Part shown: positions 7,569-16,700 of the stretch, in pieces | How positions within the stretch are numbered: position 1 is the stretch's first letter | Layout: every line of letters begins with the position of its first letter | Source: an uncultured Latescibacterota bacterium | GTDB taxonomy: Bacteria > Latescibacterota > UBA2968 > UBA8231 | Direction of reading: 5' to 3' | Assembly (NCBI GenBank): GCA_951813615.1 | Contig: OX638377.1 | Coordinates: forward strand, 5,863,739 to 5,927,738 | Length of the DNA: 64,000 nt | Position numbers and translations under genes: made by a program | The notes under the pieces: generated by a model | What the model was told of the DNA's origin: nothing | The model's database searches: none | What the model saw: only the letters and a program-made list of their open reading frames with translations

Positions 7569-8825
7569 TCAGAATCGCCGTAAGACTGCCTGCTTTAGCT
7601 GGCAGATGCAAGGCGTGTTTTGAGTGATGGGCACATAGTGCCCGCGAGCGAGAAACATCTTGACAAAGGAACACTTTATGCAGAGATCAAATATATGCAC
7701 AAAGTGTTCAAATATCGGCTGTATCCCACGCACAAACAACGGTCTGTGCTGTGCAAGCATCTTGAGGCCTGTCGTCGTCTCTACAACACGTTTGTATGTG
7801 ACCGAGTCCAAGCCTTTGAGCAACGCGGTGTGTCGCTGAGCATGTATGACCAGCTTGGTAAGCTGCCCTTTCTCAAGACGGACTGGCCACCTGTGTCGGA
7901 TGTGCATAGCCAAGTGCTGCAAAACGTCGGCGTCCGCGTCGATCTGGCGTTCAAGGCGTTCTTCCGTCGCTGTAAGGCCGGTGAGAATCCGGGCTTTCCG
8001 CGCTACAAAGGGGAAGGCCGCTACGACAGCCTCACCTACCCGCAGGCGACCGGCTTCGCCCTCAAGGGGCGGTATCTTCGTCTGGGTAAGGTGGGACTGG
8101 TCAAAGTGCGCCAGCATAGAGAGCTTGAGGGAAATTCTAAGACCTGCACGGTGCGCCGCAGTGCCACCGGCAAGTGGTATGCCACCATCGTCTGCGACGT
8201 GGAAGCCAAAGCATTGCCGGAGAGCACTGAGGCTGTGGGTATCGACGTAGGACTGGAGAAGTTTGCTACGCTGTCGTCGGGCCAGCAGATAGCTAATCCG
8301 CGATTCTTTCGTCAGGAAGAGCACGAGCTGGCCAAAGCGCAGCGCAAGCTCTCTCTTGCCGACAAAGGCACACCGGAACGAGCCAAGGCCCGTAAGATCG
8401 TCGCCCGCGTCCATGAGCGCATTCGTTTTAAGCGCCATGACTTTGCTCACCAGTTGGCTCGTCGGTTGGTCAACCACTACGGCTTGATCTCCGTTGAAGA
8501 CCTGACTATCAATGGCATGGTTCACAACCATTGCCTTTCCAAATCTATCCATGATGCGGCATGGTCGCAGCTTCGGCAGTGCCTGTCCTACAAAGCGGAA
8601 GAAGCTGGTAGGACGATGGTTGCCGTAAACCCGGCCTATACCTCCCAGGATTGTTCCCAGTGTGGGCATCGGCATCGTAAGACGTTGTCTGAGCGTGTGC
8701 ATGTGTGTCCTTGCTGTAGCGTTGTCATGGACCGAGACGAAAACGCCGCACGAAACATCTTGAGATTGGGACTACAATCTCAGGCTCCAAGCCAAGAAGC
8801 CGCCGCGCTTTAGCCGGCGGAGTAG
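7569..8825 (+). mobile_element. Solitary TnpB element (IS605/IS1341 type)
   Basis: A tnpB gene lies between two subterminal hairpins. The left hairpin is CTGCC-loop-GGCAG at 7586-7605. The right hairpin is CCGCCG-loop-CGGCGG at 8800-8820, and its loop contains the tnpB stop codon. Both loops contain the string GCTTTAGC, as expected if one Y1 transposase recognises both ends. No tnpA is present, so the element would be mobilised in trans. There are no terminal inverted repeats or target duplications, consistent with the single-strand mechanism of the family. Exact ends are not determinable; the right end abuts the ilvD stop codon. Confidence 0.75.
7695..8813 (+). CDS. tnpB: TnpB RNA-guided nuclease
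   Basis: 372 residues from the ATG at 7695 (MHKVFKYRLYPTHKQ, the standard TnpB start; the upstream extension is element end sequence). RuvC-like residues are D184 in GIDVGLEKFA, E268 in ISVEDLTINGM and D348 in MDRDENAARNIL. The zinc ribbon is C-S-Q-C-G...C-P-C-C. All catalytic positions are intact, so it may be an active omega-RNA-guided nuclease; the omega-RNA would be expected from the 3' end of the gene and the right element end. The stop codon lies within the right-end hairpin loop. Confidence 0.93.
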   Translation: MHKVFKYRLYPTHKQRSVLCKHLEACRRLYNTFVCDRVQAFEQRGVSLSMYDQLGKLPFLKTDWPPVSDVHSQVLQNVGVRVDLAFKAFFRRCKAGENPGFPRYKGEGRYDSLTYPQATGFALKGRYLRLGKVGLVKVRQHRELEGNSKTCTVRRSATGKWYATIVCDVEAKALPESTEAVGIDVGLEKFATLSSGQQIANPRFFRQEEHELAKAQRKLSLADKGTPERAKARKIVARVHERIRFKRHDFAHQLARRLVNHYGLISVEDLTINGMVHNHCLSKSIHDAAWSQLRQCLSYKAEEAGRTMVAVNPAYTSQDCSQCGHRHRKTLSERVHVCPCCSVVMDRDENAARNILRLGLQSQAPSQEAAAL

Positions 8826-10667
8826 TCACTTCTGTAGCTGACCCACGTCCCGCACGGCCCCGTGCGCCGCGCTCGTCGTCAGTGCGGCATACGCCTGTAG
8901 CGATTGGGGGATGTGGCGTTGGCGGTTGCGGGGGCGGTAGGCGTCTATTTTTTGGCGACGGGAGGAGAGTTCGGCGTCCGCGATTAGCACGTCGATTTTG
9001 CGATTGGGGATGTCGATGCGAATCCGGTCGCCGGTTTCTACCAAGGCCAGTGCGCCGCCCTCGGCTGCTTCTGGCGAGACGTGGCCGATCGACAGGCCGG
9101 AGGTGCCGCCGGAAAAGCGGCCGTCGGTCAGCAGCGCACAGGTCTTGCCCAGCCCCATGGACTTGATGTACGACGTTGGATAGAGCATTTCCTGCATCCC
9201 CGGCCCGCCCTTGGGCCCCTCGTAGCGGATCACGACCACGTCGCCGTCGCGGACCTTGCCGCCGAGGATGCCCTCGCATGCTTCGTCCTGCGACTCGAAG
9301 ATCTGGGCCGTGCCCTCAAACACCCAGATCGACTCATCGACGCCCGCCGTCTTCACGATGCAGCCCTCTTCGGCAATGTTGCCGAAAAGCACGGCCAGCC
9401 CGCCGTCCTGCGAATAGGCGTGCGCGACCGAGCGGATGCAGCCCGTTTGAGAGTCCGTGTCCGACTCATCGTAAAAGTTGTTCTGGGAGAAGGCGGTTTT
9501 GGTCCGCACGTTGCCTGGGGCTGCTAGCGCGCGCTGCACGGCCATTGGGTCAACCGGACCTGTCTCGCGGATGTCGTTTGCGGCGATTAGATCGCCGAGC
9601 GGCGGCCCGGCAACGGTCTGCGGCTCGGGATGGATTTTGCCGCCGCGCAACAGCTCGCCTAAGATGCTCATAATGCCGCCAGCGCGCGCGACGTCCTCCA
9701 TGTGAAACTCCTGCGTGGCCGGTGCCACTTTGCAGATACAGGGGACTTGCCGCGAGAGCCGGTCGATGTCGGCCATGGTGAAATTGACTTCGGCCTCGCG
9801 GGCCATGGCCAACAGGTGCAGGACTGTGTTGGTGGAGCCGCCCATGGCAATGTCTAAGGTCATGGCGTTTTCAAAGGCCGCGAAGTTCGCAATGCTGCGC
9901 GGCAGCACCGACGTGTCGCCCTCTAAGTAAAATGCCTTGGCCATTTCGACGATTCGCTTACCGGCCGCGGCAAAAAGCTCCCAGCGCAGCGCGTGCGTGG
10001 CGAGGATGGTGCCGTTACCCGGCAGGGCTAGGCCGATGGCCTCGTTGAGGCAGTTCATGGAGTTGGCGGTGAACATGCCCGAGCACGAGCCGCAAGTCGG
10101 GCAGGCTTGTTCCTCCATTTTGGCCACGTCCTCGTCGCTCAAGTTGGGATCGGCCGCGGCGACCATGGAATCGACCAAATCGAGCTTGGCACGGCCCGTT
10201 GATAGTTCGGTTTTGCCGGCCTCCATCGGCCCGCCCGAGACGAAGATCGCCGGGATGTTGAGCCTGAGCGCGGCCAGCAACATGCCCGGAGTGATCTTGT
10301 CGCAATTGGAAATGCAGACGAGGGCGTCGGCCTTGTGGGCCTGCACCATGTACTCGACGCTGTCGGCGATTAGCTCGCGACTCGGCAGGGAGTAGAGCAT
10401 ACCGTCGTGGCCCATGGCAATGCCGTCGTCCACGGCAATGGTGTTGAACTCCACGCCGTAGCCGCCGTGCTGGTCAATCACTTTCTTGACCTTCTGGCCG
10501 ATGGGGTGCAGATGCACGTGCCCGGGCACGAACTGGGTAAAGGAGTTGGCAATGGCGACGATGGGCTTTTGGAAGTCCTCGGTCTTCATGCCGGTGGCGC
10601 GCCACAAGGCACGCGCGCCGGCCATGCGCCGCCCTTGAGTGGTGGTACTGCTGCGAAATGATTGCAT
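8826..10667 (-). CDS. ilvD: Dihydroxy-acid dehydratase
   Basis: 613 residues; dehydrates 2,3-dihydroxy-acids to 2-oxo acids in valine and isoleucine synthesis, with an iron-sulfur cluster. Cluster and Mg ligands are visible as C122 in SNCDKITPG and C189/C192/C195 in ACPTCGSCSG; the DDGIAMGHDGM and GRFSGGTSG signature motifs are present. The C-terminus ends normally (TSAAHGAVRD plus a short tail) only 12 bases from the convergent tnpB stop, so the element landed right at the end of the gene without damaging it. No other ilv gene is in the window. Confidence 0.97.
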   Translation of the reverse strand: MQSFRSSTTTQGRRMAGARALWRATGMKTEDFQKPIVAIANSFTQFVPGHVHLHPIGQKVKKVIDQHGGYGVEFNTIAVDDGIAMGHDGMLYSLPSRELIADSVEYMVQAHKADALVCISNCDKITPGMLLAALRLNIPAIFVSGGPMEAGKTELSTGRAKLDLVDSMVAAADPNLSDEDVAKMEEQACPTCGSCSGMFTANSMNCLNEAIGLALPGNGTILATHALRWELFAAAGKRIVEMAKAFYLEGDTSVLPRSIANFAAFENAMTLDIAMGGSTNTVLHLLAMAREAEVNFTMADIDRLSRQVPCICKVAPATQEFHMEDVARAGGIMSILGELLRGGKIHPEPQTVAGPPLGDLIAANDIRETGPVDPMAVQRALAAPGNVRTKTAFSQNNFYDESDTDSQTGCIRSVAHAYSQDGGLAVLFGNIAEEGCIVKTAGVDESIWVFEGTAQIFESQDEACEGILGGKVRDGDVVVIRYEGPKGGPGMQEMLYPTSYIKSMGLGKTCALLTDGRFSGGTSGLSIGHVSPEAAEGGALALVETGDRIRIDIPNRKIDVLIADAELSSRRQKIDAYRPRNRQRHIPQSLQAYAALTTSAAHGAVRDVGQLQK

Positions 10668-10705
10668 AATGGCTCTTTCAAAAAGCTGCCGTCTGACAGC
10701 GGGTT

Positions 10706-11566
10706 TTAGGTAGTAAAATCAATTTCTAGCGCATCCCCCAAAGGCACGTAGCCGATTTTCGCATAGATGCGGTTGGAGGTTGGGTTGGATTGATCGGCAA
10801 ATAGGCTGCAAAACGAGTAGCGCTCGGAGAGCAGTTTCTTGGTCAGCGACGCGACGCAGGCAGTAGCGTATCCCTTGTTGCGCTGTTCGGGCGGCGTGTA
10901 CACCGCGGTGACTGTTATCCCGTTTCGCATTGGGCGCGTCGTTTTGGCAATGGAGACTGGCCCATTGCAATCCCAAATATGCAGTTGCTTGTCGGCGATG
11001 AACCGCTCGGCGCTTTTCTTGGCCTTGTCGAAATCGGCTGGCTCCCCTAACGCCTCTTGCGAAAAGGCGGCCACCCACTGCGCCATGAGCGGATGGTCGT
11101 CCATGCTGGCCAAGCGCAACGCCCCTACAGCGAAGGGCACATCGGCAACCGTGCGCGCCTCAAATACGCGCAGCCGCATGGTCTCCTTAGGCGATGCGCC
11201 GGGCACGGCCTCGGCCCAGCAAGCGGCAAAGGCTTGCGCTTCGGACGCTGGTCCGACGACGCCGGGGATGGATGCGTCCGTTGCAAGCAGGTGGCGAACG
11301 AGATGGGCGATAGCCTCTTTGAAGTTCGCAACGAACTTGCTGAGGATGATTCTCTTCGGCGGCGTCATTACGGCCACGCCGACCACTTCACCTTGCTCCA
11401 AGACGCTCAATAATAACGGGGGTTCGGACCCGTAGCGCAGGGGATCTTTGGCGAGTGCGTATGCGAGGCCGATTGGCAAATTGTTTTCGCTCTCGTGCAA
11501 TTCGAGGCAAGCACCTGCAAGCGCAATCAGTTCGCTGGCGTCGGCGTGATGTATTATTTCGACCAT
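10706..11566 (-). CDS. GNAT family N-acetyltransferase
   Basis: 286 residues. The C-terminal half has the acetyl-CoA loop PEQRNKGYATACV followed by SNRIYAKIGYVPLGDALEIDF, typical of GNAT enzymes; the N-terminal half is a degenerate second GNAT-like domain. The start codon immediately follows the stop of the TamA-type gene, so it is probably the last gene of the envelope operon. Substrate is unknown; the linkage to outer-membrane assembly genes may be incidental. Confidence 0.85.
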   Translation of the reverse strand: MVEIIHHADASELIALAGACLELHESENNLPIGLAYALAKDPLRYGSEPPLLLSVLEQGEVVGVAVMTPPKRIILSKFVANFKEAIAHLVRHLLATDASIPGVVGPASEAQAFAACWAEAVPGASPKETMRLRVFEARTVADVPFAVGALRLASMDDHPLMAQWVAAFSQEALGEPADFDKAKKSAERFIADKQLHIWDCNGPVSIAKTTRPMRNGITVTAVYTPPEQRNKGYATACVASLTKKLLSERYSFCSLFADQSNPTSNRIYAKIGYVPLGDALEIDFTT

Positions 11567-13756
11567 TCAGAAAGCCTGACCAATAGAAAAATAAAAGTGC
11601 CGCCGCTTATACAACCGCCTCCACCACTGTTGATCGTCAGATCCGTTGTCGAGGGATCCATCGCTGAAAGCTATGTCGAGCCGGAGGGGGAAGCCCAAAA
11701 CGTAGCGCAGCCCCACCCCATAGCCATCGACCATGCTTCGCAAGGTCGCTTGGCTTGGCTTGCGCCAGACCTGCGCCCGGTCCCAAAAGCCAACGAAGCC
11801 GAAGTTGTTGCGCTGATAGCGCAATTCCCCGCGCATATTCAGGCCGAGGCGTCCACCGCCCGGTGCGTTTATGGCGTCCTGCTCAACGCCGCGCAGAGAA
11901 CCCTCGCCCCCGTATGCCCGCCAGTATTTCTGCGGCAGCCGCCGTCCCTCGCGCAGCGAAGCGGCTCCTCCTCCTTGCAGGGCTAGGGCCAACACCAGCC
12001 GGCGCGAGAGCGGCTGGTAATATGTGAATGCGGCTTCGCCGTCGATCACATAGGTCTGATGCTGCCCCAAAATGAACGAGGAGGCGTAGCGTCCGGTCAA
12101 CTGCAAGAGCGCGCCGCGCGTGGGGGCAAAGGGGTCGTTGCGCGAGTCGCGCAAAAACTCGGTCTTCAAATTGGCTGAGCGCTCGCGTTCGGTCAGAATC
12201 CGCAACCAGTCTGCCGTCACTGGAATCTTGCCGTCGCTATAGTCTATGAAGTCGTCTTGGGTGAAGAAATTGCCTTCAGAGTAATCGAAATCGTCGTCGT
12301 CAAACAGATTGTCCGCGTCGGTTGCCTCATCATTTTCGGTTGCCTCATCATTTTCGGTTGCCTCATCATTTTCGGTTGTCCCATCACTTTCGGTTGCCTC
12401 ATCATTTTCGGTCCCTCCCTCATTTATGGGCCTAGGTGAGTAGGCGATGCGCTCGCTCGGATCGGGCTGGGTGCGCGAGTCTTCTGCGCTAAGGGAGACC
12501 TGGGCTTGGTAGATCTCACGCCAACTCTTGGTGAGAGTTGCTTCAGCTTTCCACAAGTGCTCGACCGAGAGGTAGTCGAAGGTGGCCGTACGGATGTACT
12601 CCCGTATGATTGCTTCCCCGCCGAAGGGAAAGGACAAAAAGCCGTTGAGTACCGAATCGTTGGCCGTCAAAAGCGCGACTTGTCGCTGGTCGCTCGGGTT
12701 GCCTTGTTGTTTGGTCTTCTGCCACTCGTCGGTGACCCCTGCCGATAGCACCAAGTCGGCACCTGTGCCCAGCAAGTTGCGCTCGGTGAAGGACGCGGTG
12801 ATGCCCTGCTCTGGCTGTCCCCAACTGGCGTCGAGGCTTAGCCGAGCACCGCGACCCAGCCAGTTGTTATGCTGCACGACCCCTTTCACACGCGGCTCGA
12901 TGTTGCTCAAGAAAACTTCGCTACTTAGGGAAATGCGCTTTTTTTCTCGCAGGCGAACCACGACCGGCTGCAAGCTGTCACTCGTCTCGGGGGTGAGCAA
13001 AAAGACCGAGCGGAACAGACCGGTTCTCGCCAGTTGCTCGCGGCTTTTGGCTAGCTGTTCGGGATTGTACAAGTCTCCCTGCTCAAAGTGCAGATAGCGC
13101 TCGATTACCTCCTTGCGCGTGTATAGTTGGTCGAGGTTTTCGACCTCGACGGCACCGAAGTACATCTTGCGCCCAGGATCGATGTGGAAGACAACCTCGG
13201 TGCTGCGGCTAGCGCGGTTGTCCCCCACCCACTCGTTGCGCACTGCGGCGTGAAGGTAGCCGCGTTGATTGAGGAAGACTTGTAGTTGGCGCTCGCCTTC
13301 GAGCACCTTGCCGTAGTTGAGGGGTGCGCCGGCGCGCAAGCCGACCTGAGCGCGCAGGGTGTCGGCCGCAAAGGGTGCGCCCCCTACGAGGGTTAGGGCG
13401 CTCACCGTCCACAGTGAGCCGCTGTCGATTTCAATGTGAATGTGGACTCGGTTTTTGGCGTCCAAGCGCAGAAGTTTGCGAACGATCTCGGCGTCGCGAT
13501 AGCCCTTGGTGTAATAGAGGTTGACCAGTCCGGTCAGGTCATTTTTGAAGAAGCGGCGTTGGAAGCGCTTCCCTTCTTGGGTCAGCATAGCCGAGCGCAA
13601 GGTCTCGCCTTTGATGCGCTTTGCGCCTCGGTGAACGAAGCGGATTTGAGCCACCTTGTGACCATCGGCTTCGCGGGCCGATATTTCGCGCAGATTCTCT
13701 TGGGCCAAGGCGGTCCCGGCGAGGGTCAGACAGAGCACGCCGACGAGTGCGCTCAT
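11567..13756 (-). CDS. tamA: TamA/BamA-type outer-membrane assembly protein (Omp85)
   Basis: 729 residues with a signal peptide (GVLCLTLAGTALA cleaved before QENLREI), several POTRA-like modules (residues about 20-330: LVNLYYTKGYRDAEIVRK, LQVFLNQRGYLHAAVRNEW, LAKSREQLARTGLFRSVFLL) and a C-terminal 16-strand-type barrel with the GGEGSLRGV motif and a terminal FYFSIGQAF. With the TamB-type protein encoded just upstream (ATGA overlap) it should form the translocation and assembly module linking inner and outer membranes. An acidic low-complexity insert of about 55 residues interrupts the barrel region (see the repeat at 12319-12408). Confidence 0.9.
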   Translation of the reverse strand: MSALVGVLCLTLAGTALAQENLREISAREADGHKVAQIRFVHRGAKRIKGETLRSAMLTQEGKRFQRRFFKNDLTGLVNLYYTKGYRDAEIVRKLLRLDAKNRVHIHIEIDSGSLWTVSALTLVGGAPFAADTLRAQVGLRAGAPLNYGKVLEGERQLQVFLNQRGYLHAAVRNEWVGDNRASRSTEVVFHIDPGRKMYFGAVEVENLDQLYTRKEVIERYLHFEQGDLYNPEQLAKSREQLARTGLFRSVFLLTPETSDSLQPVVVRLREKKRISLSSEVFLSNIEPRVKGVVQHNNWLGRGARLSLDASWGQPEQGITASFTERNLLGTGADLVLSAGVTDEWQKTKQQGNPSDQRQVALLTANDSVLNGFLSFPFGGEAIIREYIRTATFDYLSVEHLWKAEATLTKSWREIYQAQVSLSAEDSRTQPDPSERIAYSPRPINEGGTENDEATESDGTTENDEATENDEATENDEATDADNLFDDDDFDYSEGNFFTQDDFIDYSDGKIPVTADWLRILTERERSANLKTEFLRDSRNDPFAPTRGALLQLTGRYASSFILGQHQTYVIDGEAAFTYYQPLSRRLVLALALQGGGAASLREGRRLPQKYWRAYGGEGSLRGVEQDAINAPGGGRLGLNMRGELRYQRNNFGFVGFWDRAQVWRKPSQATLRSMVDGYGVGLRYVLGFPLRLDIAFSDGSLDNGSDDQQWWRRLYKRRHFYFSIGQAF
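12319..12408 (-). repeat. Five 18-bp repeats in tamA
   Basis: Five in-frame units of 18 bp (consensus CGGTTGCCTCATCATTTT on the plus strand; the fourth has three changes) encode repeated A-T-E-N-D-E. The repeats form part of an acidic insert that continues into D-L-F-D-D-D-D-F-D-Y. Copy number is likely variable by slippage without breaking the frame. Confidence 0.95.
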
Positions 13757-16700
13757 CGGAATTCTCGCTTCAGGCCGATGCCCAGCCCATAGTGATCGTA
13801 CTTGCTTTGCGCTGAGCCGGTGATGATGAGGAAAGACTTCACTTTGTGCTCAATCCGCACTTCGCCCGAAGCCATGTCTTTGAGCGGGGCCTCGTAGCGC
13901 ACCCATAAGGGCAGGGGCAACCTGCGGCTGAAGTACTCGCCCACGCGCAGCGCCGGATCACCCGGCTCGGCCCCGAAGACCGTGCTCGAAGGCAGGACCA
14001 CGAATTCGTCGAGCCCCACTTTTTCGACCTGCCCACTCAACAATTGGCCGGCCGCCGTGCCGAGGGCCGTTTTGTATTTGAGGTCTCGGTTGGAAACGGT
14101 GTTGAAGGCCAGCAGGTTGACGGTACTCAGAAGGTCTAGCGGGGAAAAATTCGGCACGATTTTCTGAGCCGGCCCTTGCAGCGTCAAAGTTACGACGTAT
14201 TTCTCGCCGTCATCAATGTCTTCGATTTCCTCGGTCTTAGCTTCTAAATCGAGTGTGGGATTCAATTCGAAAGGATCGTACATCACGTCGAGGATCGATT
14301 TAGTCGGTGCTAGGCGGTTGAATACGACGCGTCCTTGGGTGATGTTGAACTGCCGATTGAGTACGAAGATCTGTCCTGCGTCTATTGTGATGTCGCCTTG
14401 GAAGAGCGGCTTGTAGAAGGTGCCGCCGACCTCGACCGCGCCCGATGCTTCGACTTCGGCTAGCTCGCTGTCGACGGCGAGGCCGCGGATATCGACCTCG
14501 ACGGCGAGGGCCATGTTCTCCAAAAAATCGTCGCGCAGCGCCGGCGGTGGCGGTGGGACGGGCAGCGTGAGGACCACGAGGCTCGTCTCGGATTTCGGCC
14601 GATCGATGCGGACGCGCCCCGCCAATTTGCACGCGCTGAGCGAGCCGGCGAAAGACAGATCTAAGTCGATGTCATTTGCCCTAAACGACTGTCCAACGTC
14701 CTCGTAGTAGGAGGTCATCCGCTCGGCTCGGAGCTGCAAGTCAAAGCTAGGGTCGTCGAGCCGCGACAGGTCGAGCCGCCCGGTGAGCGACGCGCTGCGG
14801 AACCCCCGCTTAGGTTCTTTCTCTACAGAGAAACCCACCAGTTCGACCTGCCGGTCATTGAATTGCAACTGTCCGTCGGGTAGGGCGTAAGTCGGCTCTA
14901 AATCGAGGAGGGCAAATTCGAGGCCCGCGACCCCTATTTGGCCTTGTAATGAGAGCGTTGAGTCCAAACCTTCGGCCCGGAGATCCGCGCTAATCCGACC
15001 GTCGAGATGATCTAGTTCGGCTATTAGGTCGCCGAGGAAGAGGAGTCCGATGCCGTCGGAATGTGCCTCTAGCCAGCCCTCGTCTAAGGAGAGTGTGCCG
15101 GCCTGCAAATCCCAGGGTATGCGACCGACTACGGTGAGGCTGTCGTCGAGCAAGGTCGTCCAGTTCAAATGCCAGTCACCGCCGTGCCGGTTGCCGTCGA
15201 GCCGCCCGCGCAGCTTGCCCAAATCCGCGGATTCCACAGCTAGATCGGCGACAACTTGAGGGGCAGATGCCGTGCCGCTGACCCCGGCTTCTAGTTGGAC
15301 TAGACCCGTGGGGCCGCCGAGGAAAACCAAATCCACGTCTTCGAGGGCCAGCTCAAGCTGTGAGGGTTTAGTGCCTTCCAGTTGGCCTGCCAGCCGCAAG
15401 GTGCCAGCCGGCTGATGGGCGCGGCGGTCGCGGTTGTAGCGCCGCAAGCCAATCGCCAGCGAGTCTAGGGCCACGCGGCCTTCGCCGAGCGCGAATCGCC
15501 CGCCGGACAGGAGGTCCAGCCGCAGCGAGTCGGTTGTGGCGTGGCTTTCGATGGCCAAGCCGTGCACGTCGATATGCCCGGACAAGTCCCGCCAACTCGG
15601 CATGGAATCCTCTAAGGCCGCTTCTAAGTGTCCGTCGAGGTCGAGCCGCCCGTACAGCGGGCGTCCCAAAGCATAGCTGAGCACAGGGCCCAAGTCGGCT
15701 GCCTTCGCCTCGATTGCGAGCTGTGCGGGGGCTGCTCTTGGCTCGAAGAGCGGCGCGGCTGGGCAGGTGAGCGCGAGGCGCACGCCGGCATCGGCGGTGA
15801 ACTCGGCCGTGAGCGTATCCGCCAGCGCGAGGCGCAATCGGGCATTGCCGAGAGCGAGGGTGTCGAGGTGCATCTCCTCCAGCGTTACCACGCCCTGTGC
15901 CTCTGGCCTCGCTAGGGCACCGCCGACCCACAGATGCCCGCCGCCTGTTGCGCTGAGGTCGGATGCGAGGCTGGATAGCTCAAGGGAGGATAACTCCGCG
16001 GCAACGGAGAGCGAATCTCCCCCGACCCAACCCGAAAGGTCCACTAGGCCGACTGACGTTTGCAGGTGTACCGCGGTGAGATCCATGCGCCCGTCGTCAT
16101 AGTCGGCTTGGAGGGGACCGCGGTTTTGCAGCGCCCATTCCCCCTGGCGAAGTAAGAGCGAGTCGAGCGCGAGATTCGCTTGGACTGCGTCTAGGTCCTC
16201 CAGCGGGCCGTCCCAGCGCAAAGTACCGCCCAGTGCGGCCACTGCGCCATCTGCCCCTCGCAACAAGGTGTCGGCAAAATCTGCTTGGGCCGTTAAGTGT
16301 CCGTCCACGTCCAGTTCTGCCAGCACGCTCACGCCCGGTCCGCCGCCAGCTACCCGGGACGCGCCTTGGTCCCAGCCCACGTCCAGCGCGAGTTCGCCGG
16401 TCTGCCATCCTGCGTATTTTAATGGCGTGGTCGCAACGCGTCCGCCCAGCCGCAGCGCGTCGAGCGACAGCCCGCCCTCCCCGTGCAAATCCGCGTCGAG
16501 CCGCCCGCTTAACTCAGGCATGACCCGCTCTACTGCCAGTCCGTTTACGGCCGCCACTAGCGTATCGATCTCGCTGTTCTTTAGGTCAATGTCTGCCCGC
16601 GCTACTAGGAGATTGCGCTCTATGCGTAGATCGGTTGCGAGATAACGGTTGGTGGACAAGTGTAGATCTACGGCGAGCGGTCCGAATTCTTTGCCCAATT

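Noticed and set aside
7569..8702. 377-residue minus-strand ORF over the transposase
   Set aside because: Shadow of tnpB, which has all catalytic motifs on the plus strand.
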